A DNA stretch of 64,000 bases, from the NCBI GenBank assembly GCA_007922305.1, contig ML677343.1, positions 35,172,625 to 35,236,624 on the forward strand. Direction: 5' to 3'. Source of the DNA: Dermatemys mawii (lineage: Eukaryota; Chordata; Testudines; Dermatemydidae). Positions 23,306-35,509 of this stretch are shown in pieces. The position numbers were made by a program, and so were the translations under genes. A model generated the notes under the pieces. The model did not search any database and had not been told where the DNA came from. It worked only from the letters and a program-made list of their open reading frames with translations. Each line of letters starts with the position of its first letter. Position 1 is the stretch's first letter.

Positions 23306-24725
23306 TACTAAGTATATATAAGGTATAACATAGCAGGCATTGCTTCCTGGAGGCACACACCTTTGTATGAGCTGTATAATTCAAGTTTTGGTCAGACATC
23401 TAATAATACAACTTGGAACTATGGGGACTACGCTCCTGTCAATGGAGTGGTACTATATGCATATTAGAAGTAAAGGGGAAAACCTGGTATTGAATAGAAA
23501 AACTGTTAGAATTGGGTTGTGATGTAGGACCAACGAAATAAAGTGGTATGACACAGTTGTAATCCATTTCTACTCATGCAATACAGTGTCCACTAATAAA
23601 AATGCCTGAATGGTCAGGAGCCCAGTCAGTTCTCCCATCTCAGATAAATAGCATCTTTTTATGATCATTTAATAAGAGATTTTAATTCAGACCGGAAATA
23701 AGGCATACATTTTTAAGAGTGAGAGTAATTAACAATTTGAAACAACTTACCAATGTTTGTGGTGGATTCTTCATAAATTTGAAAATAAAGACTGGATTTT
23801 ATTTTTATAATGCTGTAGGAATTATTTTGAGGAATTTCTCTGGCTCGTGGTGTGCAGGAGGTCAGATTAGATGGCCTTGGAATTTGTGAATCTATGAATT
23901 CATGTAAGTGAGAAAAATTAGTGTTTCCCAGATTCTCTGATTGTTGCCTCAGACCAGGAACCTGAGATTTATTTCCGAAGGAGATCTTGATATTTATGAT
24001 TAGCTGCATTGCTTGGACAGTGACTGACATTGCGAGCTGATTTGATTGGCCTCAGAGTTTTTTCTACTGTGAACTTCTGGGATTAATGAGGCTCAATCAG
24101 ATGCAGAGAATTTTCTGTTTAGACTGACAGTTCTGCCAGGTCAGACTGTGTGATTATCATACACAATACAAGTCTACTGTTAATGCCAAGACACTTTCCC
24201 CCCTTGTAATCTAGATGGAAGCTCTGGTCTCTCAAGGTGAAAAGCTGGAATATCTCTCTGCCATCCCAACGTGGCTTTAGTTTTCAATATTCATCTTTCC
24301 TTTTTGTGTGTGCTGAACTGTTTGTCACCAATTCAGTGTTTTCCACTAACGCATTGCTGGAAAGAGAGCTGTCCTCTTGGAGAGACTGAAATGAGTAATA
24401 GTTTTTCGACACTATTGGCAAGTGGCTTTCACGGTCCATGGCAGATCTAATGAACTACAGATGCTGGTTTGGAAAATTCTGCTTGCAATTGTCTAAAAGG
24501 ACTTCTTGAGTCCAGACTTGGTTTCAATGAATTTAAATTGGGATTTTTATTTATTTATTTTATATAATATATTTGCTTGCTTGCTTTGGAATGGAGAGAA
24601 GAATTCTCTTGCTAAGGTCCTTCCTGACCGAGGATTCACAGATCTGAAATTTAGAACAGTATTTGTAAACTGTAAAAATTGACACACACCATATTTTCAA
24701 AAGAGTCTTCAAGACACTGCATGAC
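23306..24725. other. Mostly unassigned; LINE tail near 23840-23905
   Basis: TGGTGTGCAGGAGGTCAGAT followed by TAGATGGCC and TCTATGAATTCATG at about 23850-23905 is a CR1/L3-type tail on the plus strand. The rest is unassigned. Confidence 0.45.
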
Positions 24726-24733
24726 CTCTATAC

Positions 24734-24981
24734 CAGGGGTCCACAAACCTTTCGGGCCTTGGCCCCTTACCGCAGCCCAGCGACCACTCGCGCCCCTCTT
24801 GGGTATGTCCGCGGAAATGCCGCCGCAGAAAGCGGAAACTTTTGCTTTCCGCAGCGACATTTCAGCGGGACCAAAATAGCCCGCCTGGGAGTTCGACGGT
24901 CTCCCGGGCGGGTGCGGCGGTACCGGGGCCTCACGCACCCCCTGGGGTGGGCTCGCGCACACCTCACTTTGAAGACCACTG
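24734..24981. mobile_element. hAT-like MITE with near-perfect 8-bp TSD
   Basis: A 248-bp GC-rich element beginning CAGGGGTCCACAAACC and ending TTTGAAGACCACTG. Flanks are CTCTATAC (24726-24733) and CTGTATAC (24982-24989), seven of eight matching. Several overlapping ORFs on both strands come from its GC-rich, partly palindromic sequence. A truncated copy lies at 7735-7918. Confidence 0.75.
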
Positions 24982-24989
24982 CTGTATAC

Positions 24990-26446
24990 ACAGAGAGGAA
25001 AGTAGATGTGCATACAGTATCACGCACTCTTAGCTAAGATGCAGTGTGTAAGAATACTCAGTACTCCATATGCAGACACTTAGTATCTCACATGTGGGCA
25101 CAGTACAGTACCATACACAAAAGGTACAGCAGATGCACACAGAGATCAGTATGTGTGCATATCCAAGGTCATTAATACACATGAATTACTGGCAGAGACA
25201 GGAGTGCAATACACCTAGTGCTATATTGAAGAGCTCAGCACACATAGTTGGACCAGATTTTCAAAGGGACTGTGCAGTCAACATGCTGAGGTCTTTGGAA
25301 AACTTCGCTACTTTTTTGGGTGCCTAAATAGAGGCTGAGCCCATAATTTGACACTCTGGTCTATAATTTTAATGGATAGTCCGTTTATTTGGAAAATAGA
25401 AAATGATTTTATAAATTATCTAGTGTGGGAAAGAGGCAGAAAACAGTTGATTTTAAATATGTATCCAGAGTTTTTAGGTAAGTTTACTGCTCTCCATCTG
25501 CATCCCTGGATATTCAGCTTGTCAGTTGAGAAACTTATCTTGTAAAGAGACAAGATTTAGTGGAGGGTAGATTATAGTTGCCGGTGACTCATAATACAAT
25601 ATGAGTGATGCATATTCCTCTTTACCTGCTTCATGGATATTTACACTAAACGTAAATTAACTTTCATTTGTAGGAGAAACCCATGATTCAGCCTTAGTAT
25701 CTGGAATGTTCCAGTTCCCAGGTGTTCAGAACCTAATAGATGTACTTCACTGAGGCGGTTTTATTTGTTTTATATTTGAAGCACTTTATATGTGATGCAG
25801 CAGGTAGAAGTTTGTTAACCACAGGTCTGGATTAATTTTTATACTGGAAAAGTTAAGTTCCTTACTTGAAAATGTGAGTCTCTAGGGCCGACTGAGAGTA
25901 AGGTTGGTGATAAGAGATTTTAAATCCCTATGCTTGTGAAGAATTCAGATCTTGTAATGAGTGTGTGTTTGTTGAGAATCATCAGCACATCAGTGCTAGA
26001 CATACATGAACGCATACATCTGTTAAGGGTGTATTTACCAGTTTTATGCAGCACTGGGTGCCATTTCTCCCTGGTGGTGGTGATTGGGGGAAAGGATTTC
26101 TCTTTCAGTGTTTCTTTCCTCTCCCCAGCTCATCCTGCAGTGGAAGCATGGGAGAAGGCAGAAGCAGTGGAGCTGGGGAGTCCGAGGCCAACAGGCTGTT
26201 GGAACGAGCTACGGGTGGGTCTGTGGGCTGGAGGGAAAAGGCTGTTGGAAGCAGAGTAAGATTAGGGGTAGTGGATAGGAGTGATAGAGGTGAGAGAGCT
26301 CAGAGCCTGGGGTGGGTGGGTGGAGAGATGGGACTTTGTCTCCCTTCTATTCTCTTCAGCCTCTCACCTCCGCCTGCCAGTGAGCCCCAGGCTGTTACTG
26401 GTTCTGCAGGGAAGCATGGAGAGCTGAGCAAGGAGCACTCGTGCTT
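24990..26446. other. No recognised feature
   Basis: Unassigned. The overlapping frames at 25930-26465 are chance openings. Confidence 0.4.
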
Positions 26447-27140
26447 AGGGCTTGGTTACACTTAAACCTTTATAGCGCTATAAAGGTTTGCCCTCGTATA
26501 CAGCTATAGGGATAGCGCTATAGCGTGTCCACACTGAGACCCACCAGCTGTATAGCGTGGCCACATTTGCGGCACTTGCAGTGGCACAGAGAGTGGTGCA
26601 TTATGGGCAGCTATCCCAGCATTCAGCTGGGAGCAATGTGCTTTTCAAACAAGGGGACTGAGGGGGAACGTGTTGTGTGTATGTGGACGGAGATAGCAAG
26701 TGGATTTTCGTCCTGCTGAGAGTGTGTCAGCTAATTTCCTTTGAAATACAGAGCCTGCTAGTCTTCTGTCACACAGGCTCACTCCGTAAACATTTGCATT
26801 GCTGAGTAGCCGAGTTAAGAGGGAAGGTCAGAAAACGTACTTCCTTATTCCTCCAGCGGAGTTCAAAACAAAGGGAAGAGAGGCTTAATTGGCTTAAATG
26901 GCTTAGGGGGGTTCCAGAGATCACTCAAAGTGATGTATTCTTAATACACATTCACACTGGAGATAATATGGAGCACTCAATATGCTATAGCTGTTAATCC
27001 TCTGGGAAGGGAGGATTACCAGGACCGGTATAACTGTGGACTTATAGTGCTCTATGTGCCTCACCAGTTTGGACGTGTAGGAGGTGTTAGCGCTCCTGGC
27101 GGCTTTATAGCACTATAAAGTGCCAGTGTAATCAAGCCCT
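26447..27140. mobile_element. Inverted-repeat DNA element with TATAGCGCTATA motifs
   Basis: Left end AGGGCTTGGTTACACT (26447-26462) and right end AGTGTAATCAAGCCCT (27125-27140) are inverted repeats with one mismatch over 16 bp. Subterminal palindromes TATAGCGCTATA recur near 26473 and 26512, and TTTATAGCACTATAAA lies near 27106. Length is 694 bp, without coding capacity. No clear target duplication, so the superfamily is not assigned. Confidence 0.65.
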
Positions 27141-30100
27141 GAATCCCATCACCAAAGAGGGTGAATTGCAAGAGAATCTCTGCTGGGTGCATGAAATCCG
27201 AATGGGGCTGTTACAGGAGTAAGAATCATGCTGTCTTGAAAAACTGCACCCCATCAAAGTAGGTAAGTTGCTTGTGATGCTCTTTGTCAGCAAGAAGCAT
27301 GTGGCACAGTAACTGAAATATGTAACCTTTCACCTGGAGACTTCAGCGTAAATTTGTTTTAATCTGTGGTGAAATAAGTTTATCATCACAATGCCATTTG
27401 TTCACATCTATTTACACGCCTCAAATGCATTCATTGGTTGGTCTCAGTCATAGCTTTTTCCTCAGAAGAGCCCCAACAGCAGTGATGAGGTGGGTGTGGG
27501 TGGCAGCACTGTACTATTCGTCTAGTACCTCACTTTCATGAGCCCCGAAAATGTACTGGAAAAGAAAAGTGTGAAATTGAAATATTTGGTGGTCTTTTGT
27601 CTCCCCTTTCCAAACTCTGATCTGAAAATGGACATGTTCTCTCTCTTCCCTCCCTGCTCAGTCATCTAGGGAGGAAATTTAGCCTGACGATGGTAAGAGG
27701 GATCAAGAGGCTGTGCAATGAGTCCTTGTGGCTCAGAACCACAATGCAGCTTTTCTGCTCTGTCTTTAATTACACTTGGGTTTTTCTGTTGTTGTAGCTG
27801 GAAGCAGTGTGCTGACACAACTCGCTCTTGTACGGAACGGATTAAAATGTCAGAGTTTTAATGTTCTCAGCTGTGGGAAAAGAAAATAGTTGGGATATTT
27901 TATTTATAACTTAAGCAAGAGACCCTAGTATGGAAAAGTATTATTTGTGTGAGATGGAACATCATTCCAACAATTAAACAGACAGAGTCCCATTTAATAT
28001 TAGAGCCTGCCGAGAGTGGAAAGGATAAAGTCTTTAAGAAATGTCTCTTTAGAAAATAGGCTGGAATTTGGGACATAGCAATTTAAAACAAAATATAATT
28101 AGCTTCACCTGTATTTTTTAAACTATAGTGTGCTCTGCTTTCCCTGCTTTTGACCAAGTGCTTTGTGTGTGCACCTACCTAGCAAATTAGTTTACCACAG
28201 ATAGAGTGTGTATTAGGGGAAAGGAGTGAAGGGGCTTGTCACAACACTCTTTCCACACGCCCCCCCCCACCAGCATATTTAGTACTAATTGGTCCCCTTT
28301 TTGCCGTCTCAGCAGAGAGGCCAAAGATTAAATGGACGTGGAGATCTAGACAATTGTTCACTGCAGATCAGGCCTGAAGAACTGATGTAGTATAGAATAT
28401 TTGTACTGTCATTGCGTATGCTGAATCTGTTCTGTGGATTAATGAGAACTTCAGTCTTCAGAGCTGTTAGTCTAGCATGTTTCACTAACATGGAAATCAA
28501 GGTGGGGAGGGGGAGAACTGGAAGCACACAGAGAAAAGAAAATCCTTGCCTGTGCTGGTTCCAAATACATGTAACCAACAGGTAAGGTTCAGGGATATGT
28601 GTTTATCATTTTTACTTTTGTGTAAGAGATGGATTTACTGTGGAAGAATCAGGTGTGTGTAGAACATTGCTTATTGGACTGGAGTGTAGTTGGCAACTGA
28701 AAGGCCTACTCCCAATTTTGGAAAAAATACTGGTTTTCATCAGTGTGCGCCTTTCAGACCTTATTTAGAGATCCGCTTAATTTGTGCTGTCCTCTGGGTT
28801 AACAGCTGTGGAATCTGCATTTCTCTGGCAGTGGTATCTCCCTCATATGTAAATTGCAGATGTTCACCAATGCCTTTAGAGCTGCTTCTTGCTAAAGAAG
28901 AAGAAAAAGATCTATATAAAATAAGGAAATAAAAAGAGCTCCATCTGAACATTTTATTTAAGAGGAGCACAATACTTTCTCCTTTGTTTCCTTCACTGTT
29001 TAAAACTATCTCCTGCAGCCTTACTGCTGTGGGCAAGGGCTTCAAAAACATTAGCAGAATCTTGTTGTACTCAAGTACTGAGGCCAACAATAACAGCTCC
29101 GGTGTGGGAACTGGGGCTGGGTATTCAAGTCAAACTGTTCTTGGTGGTCTGTATTTTACTACAGTGAAAAAAATGAGTGGGGGTTTCTGTTCCCATGGTT
29201 CTCATTGTTTACCAAAGCATGGTGTCTATGGAGGGATGAGGTAAATACCCTTCGGAGGCATTCTTTGGTTTTCTTTCCTTCCTACCCTTGCTGATTGTGC
29301 TGCTGTTTGGGCTCCCCACCCCCTTATAAATTTCTGGCATAGGAACTTCTTCCTACAATAAAATCTGTCTGTGGGGCTGTTTCCTAAGAGAAGTAAACTT
29401 GAAAAGCAAATATAAAATGTCTCATCTAGGACTTGGGGCATATGGAGCTTGCTGACTGTGGAATCCTCCCTATGCCAATAATGCCAAGTAGAACCTGGAT
29501 CCAATTTCCCCACGACACACAACAGACAGTGCTTTTCCAGGCGACTGTTGGTGATTGAAGTTAGCTGGCCTTCAGTCTTATGCTTTGTAACACCAGTGAA
29601 ATGGTACAGTAATCACTAGAAATGCTTTACTCATTGTGCTTTTTAAGTGAAAGCCTAAAATGCAGTGGTACAGTGGGATCTGCATGGTTTGAAACGTCCT
29701 TTAACTTTTCCTGGTCCCATCAGGACTGCATCCTGAAAAATGACCTCCTTCCAAGGTCTTTGGGATGTGTTGCAACCTTTAGTCAGGCACTTTGGCATGG
29801 AATGAAAGGTATAAGCCTAAAATTAATAAATTTGGCATTCCTGGACACCATCCCTGTAGTCAAAAGGTCCAATGTATCTGTTTGGACTGGATTACAGAAC
29901 TCTAGTCTCTTCTCCTGAATAGCAGCCTCTCCACCCCCAACATTGTTGATGTTACAGTTCTGTCTCTAGAACTGCCAGGAATACATTTACTTTGCATGGA
30001 TAATTAAATGGATTGGATAACAGAGAAAAACATATCTTATTTCTACTCTGTGGTAATAATAAATCTGTTACTACTTTTGGGCTCCATGATATTACCATAG

Positions 30101-30732
30101 TTGGGTATGTCTTAATGAGGGAGTGGCTTCCTCTTACTAAGTTCAAACACCAGCAAGGAGTCTGCCTCTCCAACATGGGTGGATGGGTATGAGAGAGACA
30201 GAGTGTTCTTTTTTTAACCAAGCAGTTTTTCCAGCACATAAGTGATTATCTCTTTTTTGCAAGCTATAAATTTCCAGTCCCTTAGTGACAAGGCAAAGTT
30301 CTAGATGTATGGTCAGGTTGGGACTGAAATGTTTCTTCGAGGTAGAAATCCTCAAAATGAAATTTCTCCTTGGTTTTATAGAGATTGGAACAAAACTGAA
30401 AAGAAACATTATTTGGCTGTTTGAGAATTCCCAGACTGACTCCTTTGTGGGAATAAATGAGACCCCACTTTTCCCAGATATGTGAAATAAGCAAATGGAC
30501 CAGCCAGAGATTACCACAGGAATTCTGTCCAGTGAGAGAGGGAAAGACCCGAGACTCAGTTCAGAAGATACTGCACTCATGAGCAATCATAACTTTCTTC
30601 TCCTGCCACATCTTATCAGATATTCCTTTGGCCTCATTCAGGATCCACCCCCTCCTTTTTCCATTGATTGTTCATTCTCCACCTCTTACCTCACCTTCTA
30701 TTTGCTCCTTTCTCCTTTTGGATGAAGGAGTA
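27141..30732. other. No recognised feature
   Basis: Contains a C-run near 28260 and chance ORFs, the longest a 147-codon minus-strand frame at 30143-30586 with no recognisable domain. No repeat or exon was identified with confidence. Confidence 0.4.
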
Positions 30733-31417
30733 TGTGATGGGTGCCACCTGAGAAGCTGGGGTACCACTGAGCCTGCCTGTTCTACTCGCCTGGGCTCGCT
30801 TACGTTGTCCTGCTGAGACAGGCCCTCAAGCTGCCTCCAGAACACACCCAGCTGCAGAAAGACATAGACACTGAAATCAGCACTGCATGGGAAGGCTTCA
30901 GCTAAGGAATTGCCCAGCACCCAAGTACTCATTCCCTCTGGAGTGCAAACTCCAAATTTTAATGACTTGTGCAGCACATACTCATAAAATTTGCTCTCTC
31001 CCTCACTGTGGAGAAAGATGTGCACAGTTCCCCTCCCCCCCAGTTATGAATTCCACAAACTGGTTTTAGAGAAAACAAAAACAAGTTTATTAACTACAAA
31101 AGAGAGATTTTAAGTGATTATAAGGGGATAGCAAACAGATCAAAGCAGATTACTGAGCAAATAAAACAAACTCAGATATTGAGCTTAATACACTAAAGAA
31201 ACTGGATACAAGTAGTAATTTCTCATCCCAAATGTTGTTTTAGGCAGATTGTTGTGGTTCTTGAAGACAAACTGCTCTTGCTTGTAGCTTAAAACTCCAT
31301 GTATTTCTTTCACCTTCCCAGCCTGGGCTCAGTCGTTCCCACCCCCCAACCCCTCCGTCTTTGTTTCTTAGATGTTTCCAGCAGTCATCCTGGGCGGGGT
31401 TTCACTGAAGAACAAAC

Positions 31418-31470
31418 CCTGATTAATTCACTTCCCTGCCTTAAATAGGCAGGGAAGTGAATTAATCAGG
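31418..31470. repeat. Perfect 24-bp inverted repeat, 5-nt spacer
   Basis: Arms 31418-31441 and 31447-31470 are exact inverted copies around TAAAT. The arm begins CCTGATTAATTCACTTCC. It lies within the solo LTR. Confidence 0.95.
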
Positions 31471-31914
31471 CTTACATGTGGTTGGAATCCGTTGTCTTTC
31501 AGTGTGATTCCCACTCTCCTCAGTGGAAAAATATTGGCATTCCATGATGGAGTCCAGTATCAGGTGACATGATCACATGACCCTGCAGTGTCAAAGAAGC
31601 CATGAGTCAAAGGCTCTTTGTACCATCTCAGAAAGATGGGAAATTAGCGACTTCAAAGACCTATTGTTCTCCCTAACGGTCATTGACTTGTTCCCAAACT
31701 AACCAGCCAGACTGATTGCATTGTTTAGTGGGCGTTCTCCAGGTGCAAACACTTTTGTAGGACAGATTTATGGTCAATATTCCTAACTTTAGATACAAAA
31801 TGCATGCATGCAAATAGGATAACCGTATTCAATAAATCATAACCTTTCCAGTGATATTGCACAAGGCCCATCTTGCATAAAATACATTTTAGATATGTTA
31901 TAATCCAGGGGTAG

Positions 31915-32211
31915 GCAACCTATGGCACGAGCGCCAAAGGAAAAGCTGATTTTCAGAGGCACTCACACGGCCCGGGTCCTGGTCACTGGTCTGGGGAGGC
32001 TCTGCATTTTCATATAATTTTAAATGAAGCTTCTTAAACATTTTAAAAATCTTATTTACTTTACATACAACAATAGTTTAGTTCTATATTATAGAGTTAT
32101 AAAAAGAGACCTTATAAAAATGGTAAAATCTATGACTGACACGTGAAACCTTAAATTAGAGTGAATAAATGAAGACTCTGCACACAACTTCTGAAAGGTT
32201 GCCGACCGCTG
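31915..32211. mobile_element. hAT-like MITE nested in the solo LTR
   Basis: Begins CAGGGGTAGGCAACCTATGG and ends GGTTGCCGACCGCTG, inverted termini of about 14 bp. The interior is AT-rich. Flanks TTATAATC and TCATTAAC match at five of eight positions, so the duplication is weak. LTR sequence resumes on its right side (32212-32255). Confidence 0.65.
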
Positions 32212-32255
32212 TCATTAACAATATTTCTATGAAGAATATGGGGTGTTGTGTCACA

Positions 32256-32484
32256 GAGTGTAAGTGGAACACTTTCCTCTGTGACCAGTTCGCACTCTAC
32301 AGGGCTCTGGTGAGAGGGTTTGCTTAAGGACAATGTGAGGCACTCTCTTCCTCCATAGTCTACCTCTCCATGTGGGCTTGGGGAATGAAGTACTATGCTC
32401 AGATTTCTGCGTGGCTGCTCATCTCGATCACTAGACTGATCTAGTTTATCAATTGATTACTCCTCTTTGTTTTTCTGCACACAG
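32256..32484. other. Unassigned spacer
   Basis: Nothing recognised between the solo LTR and the MIR copy. Confidence 0.4.
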
Positions 32485-32640
32485 AATAAAGGCGTCTTTT
32501 GGTTAAGGCACAAGATTATGATTTAGGAGATTTGGGTTAGATTTCTGGCGCTTTTCACAATTTCTTGTGAGACCTTCGGCAGGTCCTTAATCTTTCTCTG
32601 TCCATTTTCCATTTATAAAAGGCCAGTATCATTATCCCCA
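32485..32640 (+). mobile_element. MIR (CORE-SINE) copy
   Basis: GGTTAAGGCACAAGA gives the A-box region and GGGTTAGATTTCTGG (32534-32548) the B box of a tRNA-derived SINE. GTGAGACCTTCGGCAGGTCC and CCATTTATAAAAGG follow as in MIR CORE and tail regions. MIRs are ancient amniote-wide SINEs, so this marks old DNA. Confidence 0.7.
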
Positions 32641-32648
32641 TATCTCCA

Positions 32649-33093
32649 TGGGGAACCCCCAACCCTCTAATCCCCACCTTGCCTCAGTCTGGCTACTGCC
32701 AGTCATCATCAAGCCCCCGCTCCCTAGGGCAGACTGCAGTGTAAGAGCCACTCATCACCGGCAATGGGGTTTGACCTGCTGCCTTTCTCTGCAACCCAGT
32801 ACCTTTATGGGCCTTGGACCAGGCCCTGGAGAGTTGCCAGCCTGGAGCTCCCCAGCTCCTCTGGTCTTTCCCCAGCCTTGCTTCACTCCTAATACCCTTT
32901 CTACAGGCAGCCAGGCCCTGCTCCCTCCAGTGCCTGACCATAACCCTCTTATAAAGGCTAGCTGGGCCCTAAATGAGTTGGCCACAGCTGTGGCTGCTAT
33001 TCCAATCAGCCTAAGCTGCTTTCCCTAGCCACAGCTCTCTGCAGGGCTGTTTTAACCCTTTTCTTTTAGGAGCGGGGTAGCCACCCCACTACA
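32649..33093 (-). repeat. Probable solo LTR, antisense
   Basis: The right end AGCGGGGTAGCCACCCCACTACA reads on the minus strand as TGTAGTGGGGTGG..., an LTR-like start. CTCTTATAAAGGC near 32947-32960 gives a TATA-like element on that strand. The 126-codon plus-strand ORF (32648-33028) and minus-strand ORFs across it are by-products of GC-rich text. No target duplication was found. Confidence 0.5.
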
Positions 33094-34046
33094 TCTTTTT
33101 TATTATTATTATCATAAAATTTACCTTTTTTTAGAGCAGGATTGGATCTTTGTGTCCTGAGAGGTTGTGCACTTGTTGTTTAATTACCTGGTGGCAAGAC
33201 CTGATTCCTTTGTTTTTCTTTCTCAGCTCTTCCCTGGGAGCTGGGAGTGAAAAGGCTTGAGGCTACCTACAGGAAGGAATGCCCAAGTGCACCTTTCTGG
33301 GCTCTCAAAGGGTTTTTGCACTTGGGTAGTGGCAGTGTCCATCCATCCAAGATCAGAGAGAAGCTGTAACCTTAGGAGTTTAATACAAGCGTGGAGTGAC
33401 TAGTATTAATTTTTTTAAATCCTTGCAGGCCCCCACCTTATGCACTCGGAGTGCCAGAGTGGGGAATTAGCCTTGACATCAGTTTTTCTAATTTCCAGAG
33501 ATACAAAAAAATCATCTGAAGCAGATTAATATTTTACATTTTAGTAGTAAGAATGAAAAAGCCAACTAGAGGCTTTTTTGTAAGGCAAAAATACTGAGAT
33601 TTGGCAGATGAAAACTGCTATCTGGGGTTACTTCTGGATCCTTCACTAAATGCATTTTGGTTCAGAAAGCACAAAAAGTAGGGAGAAGATTGGGTGGGTA
33701 GGAGTACCCACTTTTCTGTTGGTAGGAGGCAGATGGTGAGAAGTAGTAACATCATTTAAAAAAAAAAAAATTCCAACCAATAATCCTGCAGATGGACACA
33801 GAGCTGGTAAATATTTCACATTTCTGTCTCCTTAAAATAGGAAACTCTGCCTTCCAGGTATTTTTGGGGATCTCCAGGAGAAATACACTTTCATTAACAC
33901 AACCTGCTAGGAGATATTCATTACTACTCAGACCCCAGGGCACTAAAACGTCTGGGAACTGCTGCTGGCTTTCAAATGCAATCAGATTCCTTTTGAGTGC
34001 ACTAGCTTTCCATATCCACTTGCAGGCATCAATATTTGCAGTTAGC
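33094..34046. other. No recognised feature
   Basis: Includes a poly-A run near 33758-33770. Otherwise unassigned. Confidence 0.4.
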
Positions 34047-34054
34047 CTCTAGGG

Positions 34055-34346
34055 CAGGGTTTCTCAAACCGGGGGTCGCGACCCCTCTGGGGGTTGCCAA
34101 GCGCTCACAGGGGTGTTGCGAGCTCCTGGTGCTGCCTAAAAGCCGCTGAATAAATTACTTCCACATTTGGCGGCTTTTCGGCGGACATGCCGAGGTATTT
34201 CAGGAGCGCTCAGCATGTCCGCCGAAAATAGCCGCCGAATGCGGAAGTAATTCATTTGGCGGCTTTTCAGCAGACATACCAGGGTCTGCTGCGGCAGCCA
34301 AGAAGTGAAAAAGGGGTCGCGGCTCTCAGAAGTTTGAGAACCACTG
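34055..34346. mobile_element. hAT MITE with perfect 8-bp TSD
   Basis: Flanked by CTCTAGGG at 34047-34054 and 34347-34354. Termini are CAGGGTTTCTCAAACC and GTTTGAGAACCACTG. Inside, TTACTTCCACATTTGGCGGC and GCCGAATGCGGAAGTAA, plus GGCGGACATG and CATGTCCGCC, form a long hairpin. Length is 292 bp, non-coding. Confidence 0.88.
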
Positions 34347-34351
34347 CTCTA

Positions 34352-34468
34352 GGGTTTCGTCTGCACTAGCCAGATTTGGACCTGTAATTTACCATCTCTG
34401 CATTTGCACCAGTGGTAGCTGCACTAGTGGCATAAGTCTGTATTTTGCTAGTGTAGCTACACCCTAAG
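34352..34468. mobile_element. Older inverted-repeat element beside it
   Basis: AGGGTTTCGTCTGCACT and AGTGTAGCTACACCCT are approximate inverted ends of the GGGTWYGTCTACACT type. The 34055-34346 element inserted at its left edge. Confidence 0.45.
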
Positions 34469-34469
34469 T

Positions 34470-35509
34470 CTCTAGGAATTCACACTCCATCCTATTATCA
34501 CTAGGTTTACATTGTTACTACTACTCCTCATACAGTGCCAAAGGTGTGCCTAGTGCTTTACAGACAAATAGAATGACAGCAGCGCTCTGACTTGAGCACA
34601 CCAACTAAACATTTTCAAGTTGTAGCTATAGTAGGACATGCAAAGTAGTGCACTACTGACTCCCATTAGTGAGGAAGGATCGCAAATATTCATAGTAGTT
34701 GATACAAAATACTTCACATCAGATTAAGTCTAGGCAGTTCTGATTTTTACGTAGAGTTATAGGAAGAGCTATACAATAAAATTAATGTAAACACAGATTT
34801 CTTGCAGCTATCACTATTTACTTAGCACCTAGAGAGTAGTAGTTACTTTACAGAGCTAAGAAAGACGTGGTACCTGTCCGGAAGAGTTTCAAAACAGCCT
34901 CATCCAAGAAAAAATTCATCCCATTAAAGCCAATGTTATTACTCATGTGAGTAAAGTTACAAACATAAGTTTTTGCTGGATTGGATTCTAAATGAAGATC
35001 TAACATAACGAAGAGGCCAAAAGAATGAATAGCTTAGGGAGACTGGGGTACATATTTTATTGATCCAAGATAATGAATTCATCCAAGTAATTTAGAGACT
35101 ATATTTCAAGTGCTTTTATGTTAATTTACAATGAATATAAATTTATATTTTAGGGAGAATTACTATTTAATTTCAATTATAAATTAAAATAATAAAAAGT
35201 ACTCACTTTTGGTGCTATATAAATTGTAAATACAGATTATAATCTAGGTAGGAGCAAAGCAAAGAGAATTTGTGACTGACACTTTCAACATCCTCATTTA
35301 GGATAAAATATTGTTTACACATGCATAATTAACCTGTGAAACTTATTGCTACAATATATTATTGAATGCTAAGATCTTAGTGGGATTTTTAGAAAAATTT
35401 AACATTTTTATATTAATAGAAAAATTAGTTGGGGGGGGGGGGCTCATTCTTTAGGATGTAAACCACATGCCAATCAATGGTTGAAATAAACTTCTGTACA
35501 ATTGTCCAG
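34470..35509. other. AT-rich, unassigned; holds a duplication donor
   Basis: The 49-bp segment 34752-34800 recurs at 35574-35622. A G-run lies near 35430. Nothing else recognised. Confidence 0.45.

Larger units (their letters stand above)
30733..32255 (-). mobile_element. Solo LTR, retrovirus-like, antisense
   Basis: Starts TGTGATGGGTGCC and ends GTTGTGTCACA, so on the minus strand it begins TGTGACA and ends TCACA. Flanks GAGTA (30728-30732) and GAGTG (32256-32260) look like a 5-bp target duplication with one change. ACAAGTTTATTAACTAC near 31082-31098 reads on the minus strand as an AATAAAC signal. It is interrupted by the hAT element at 31915-32211, leaving 1226 bp of LTR. There is no internal gag, pol or env, consistent with recombination between two LTRs. 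Related LTRs lie at 21048-22427 and 50530-51255. Confidence 0.6.

Noticed and set aside
22965..23399. Overlapping ORFs on both strands
   Set aside because: Explained by the GC-rich palindromic MITE fragment at 23100-23300.
24651..25037. Four overlapping ORFs, longest 120 codons
   Set aside because: They lie over the hAT-like MITE at 24734-24981, whose GC-rich inverted sequence opens all frames.
30143..30586. 147-codon minus-strand ORF
   Set aside because: No domain, no conservation evidence; hydrophobic and Ser-rich composition is expected of chance AT-rich frames.
32648..33028. 126-codon Pro-rich plus-strand ORF
   Set aside because: Lies inside a probable antisense LTR and has no protein similarity.
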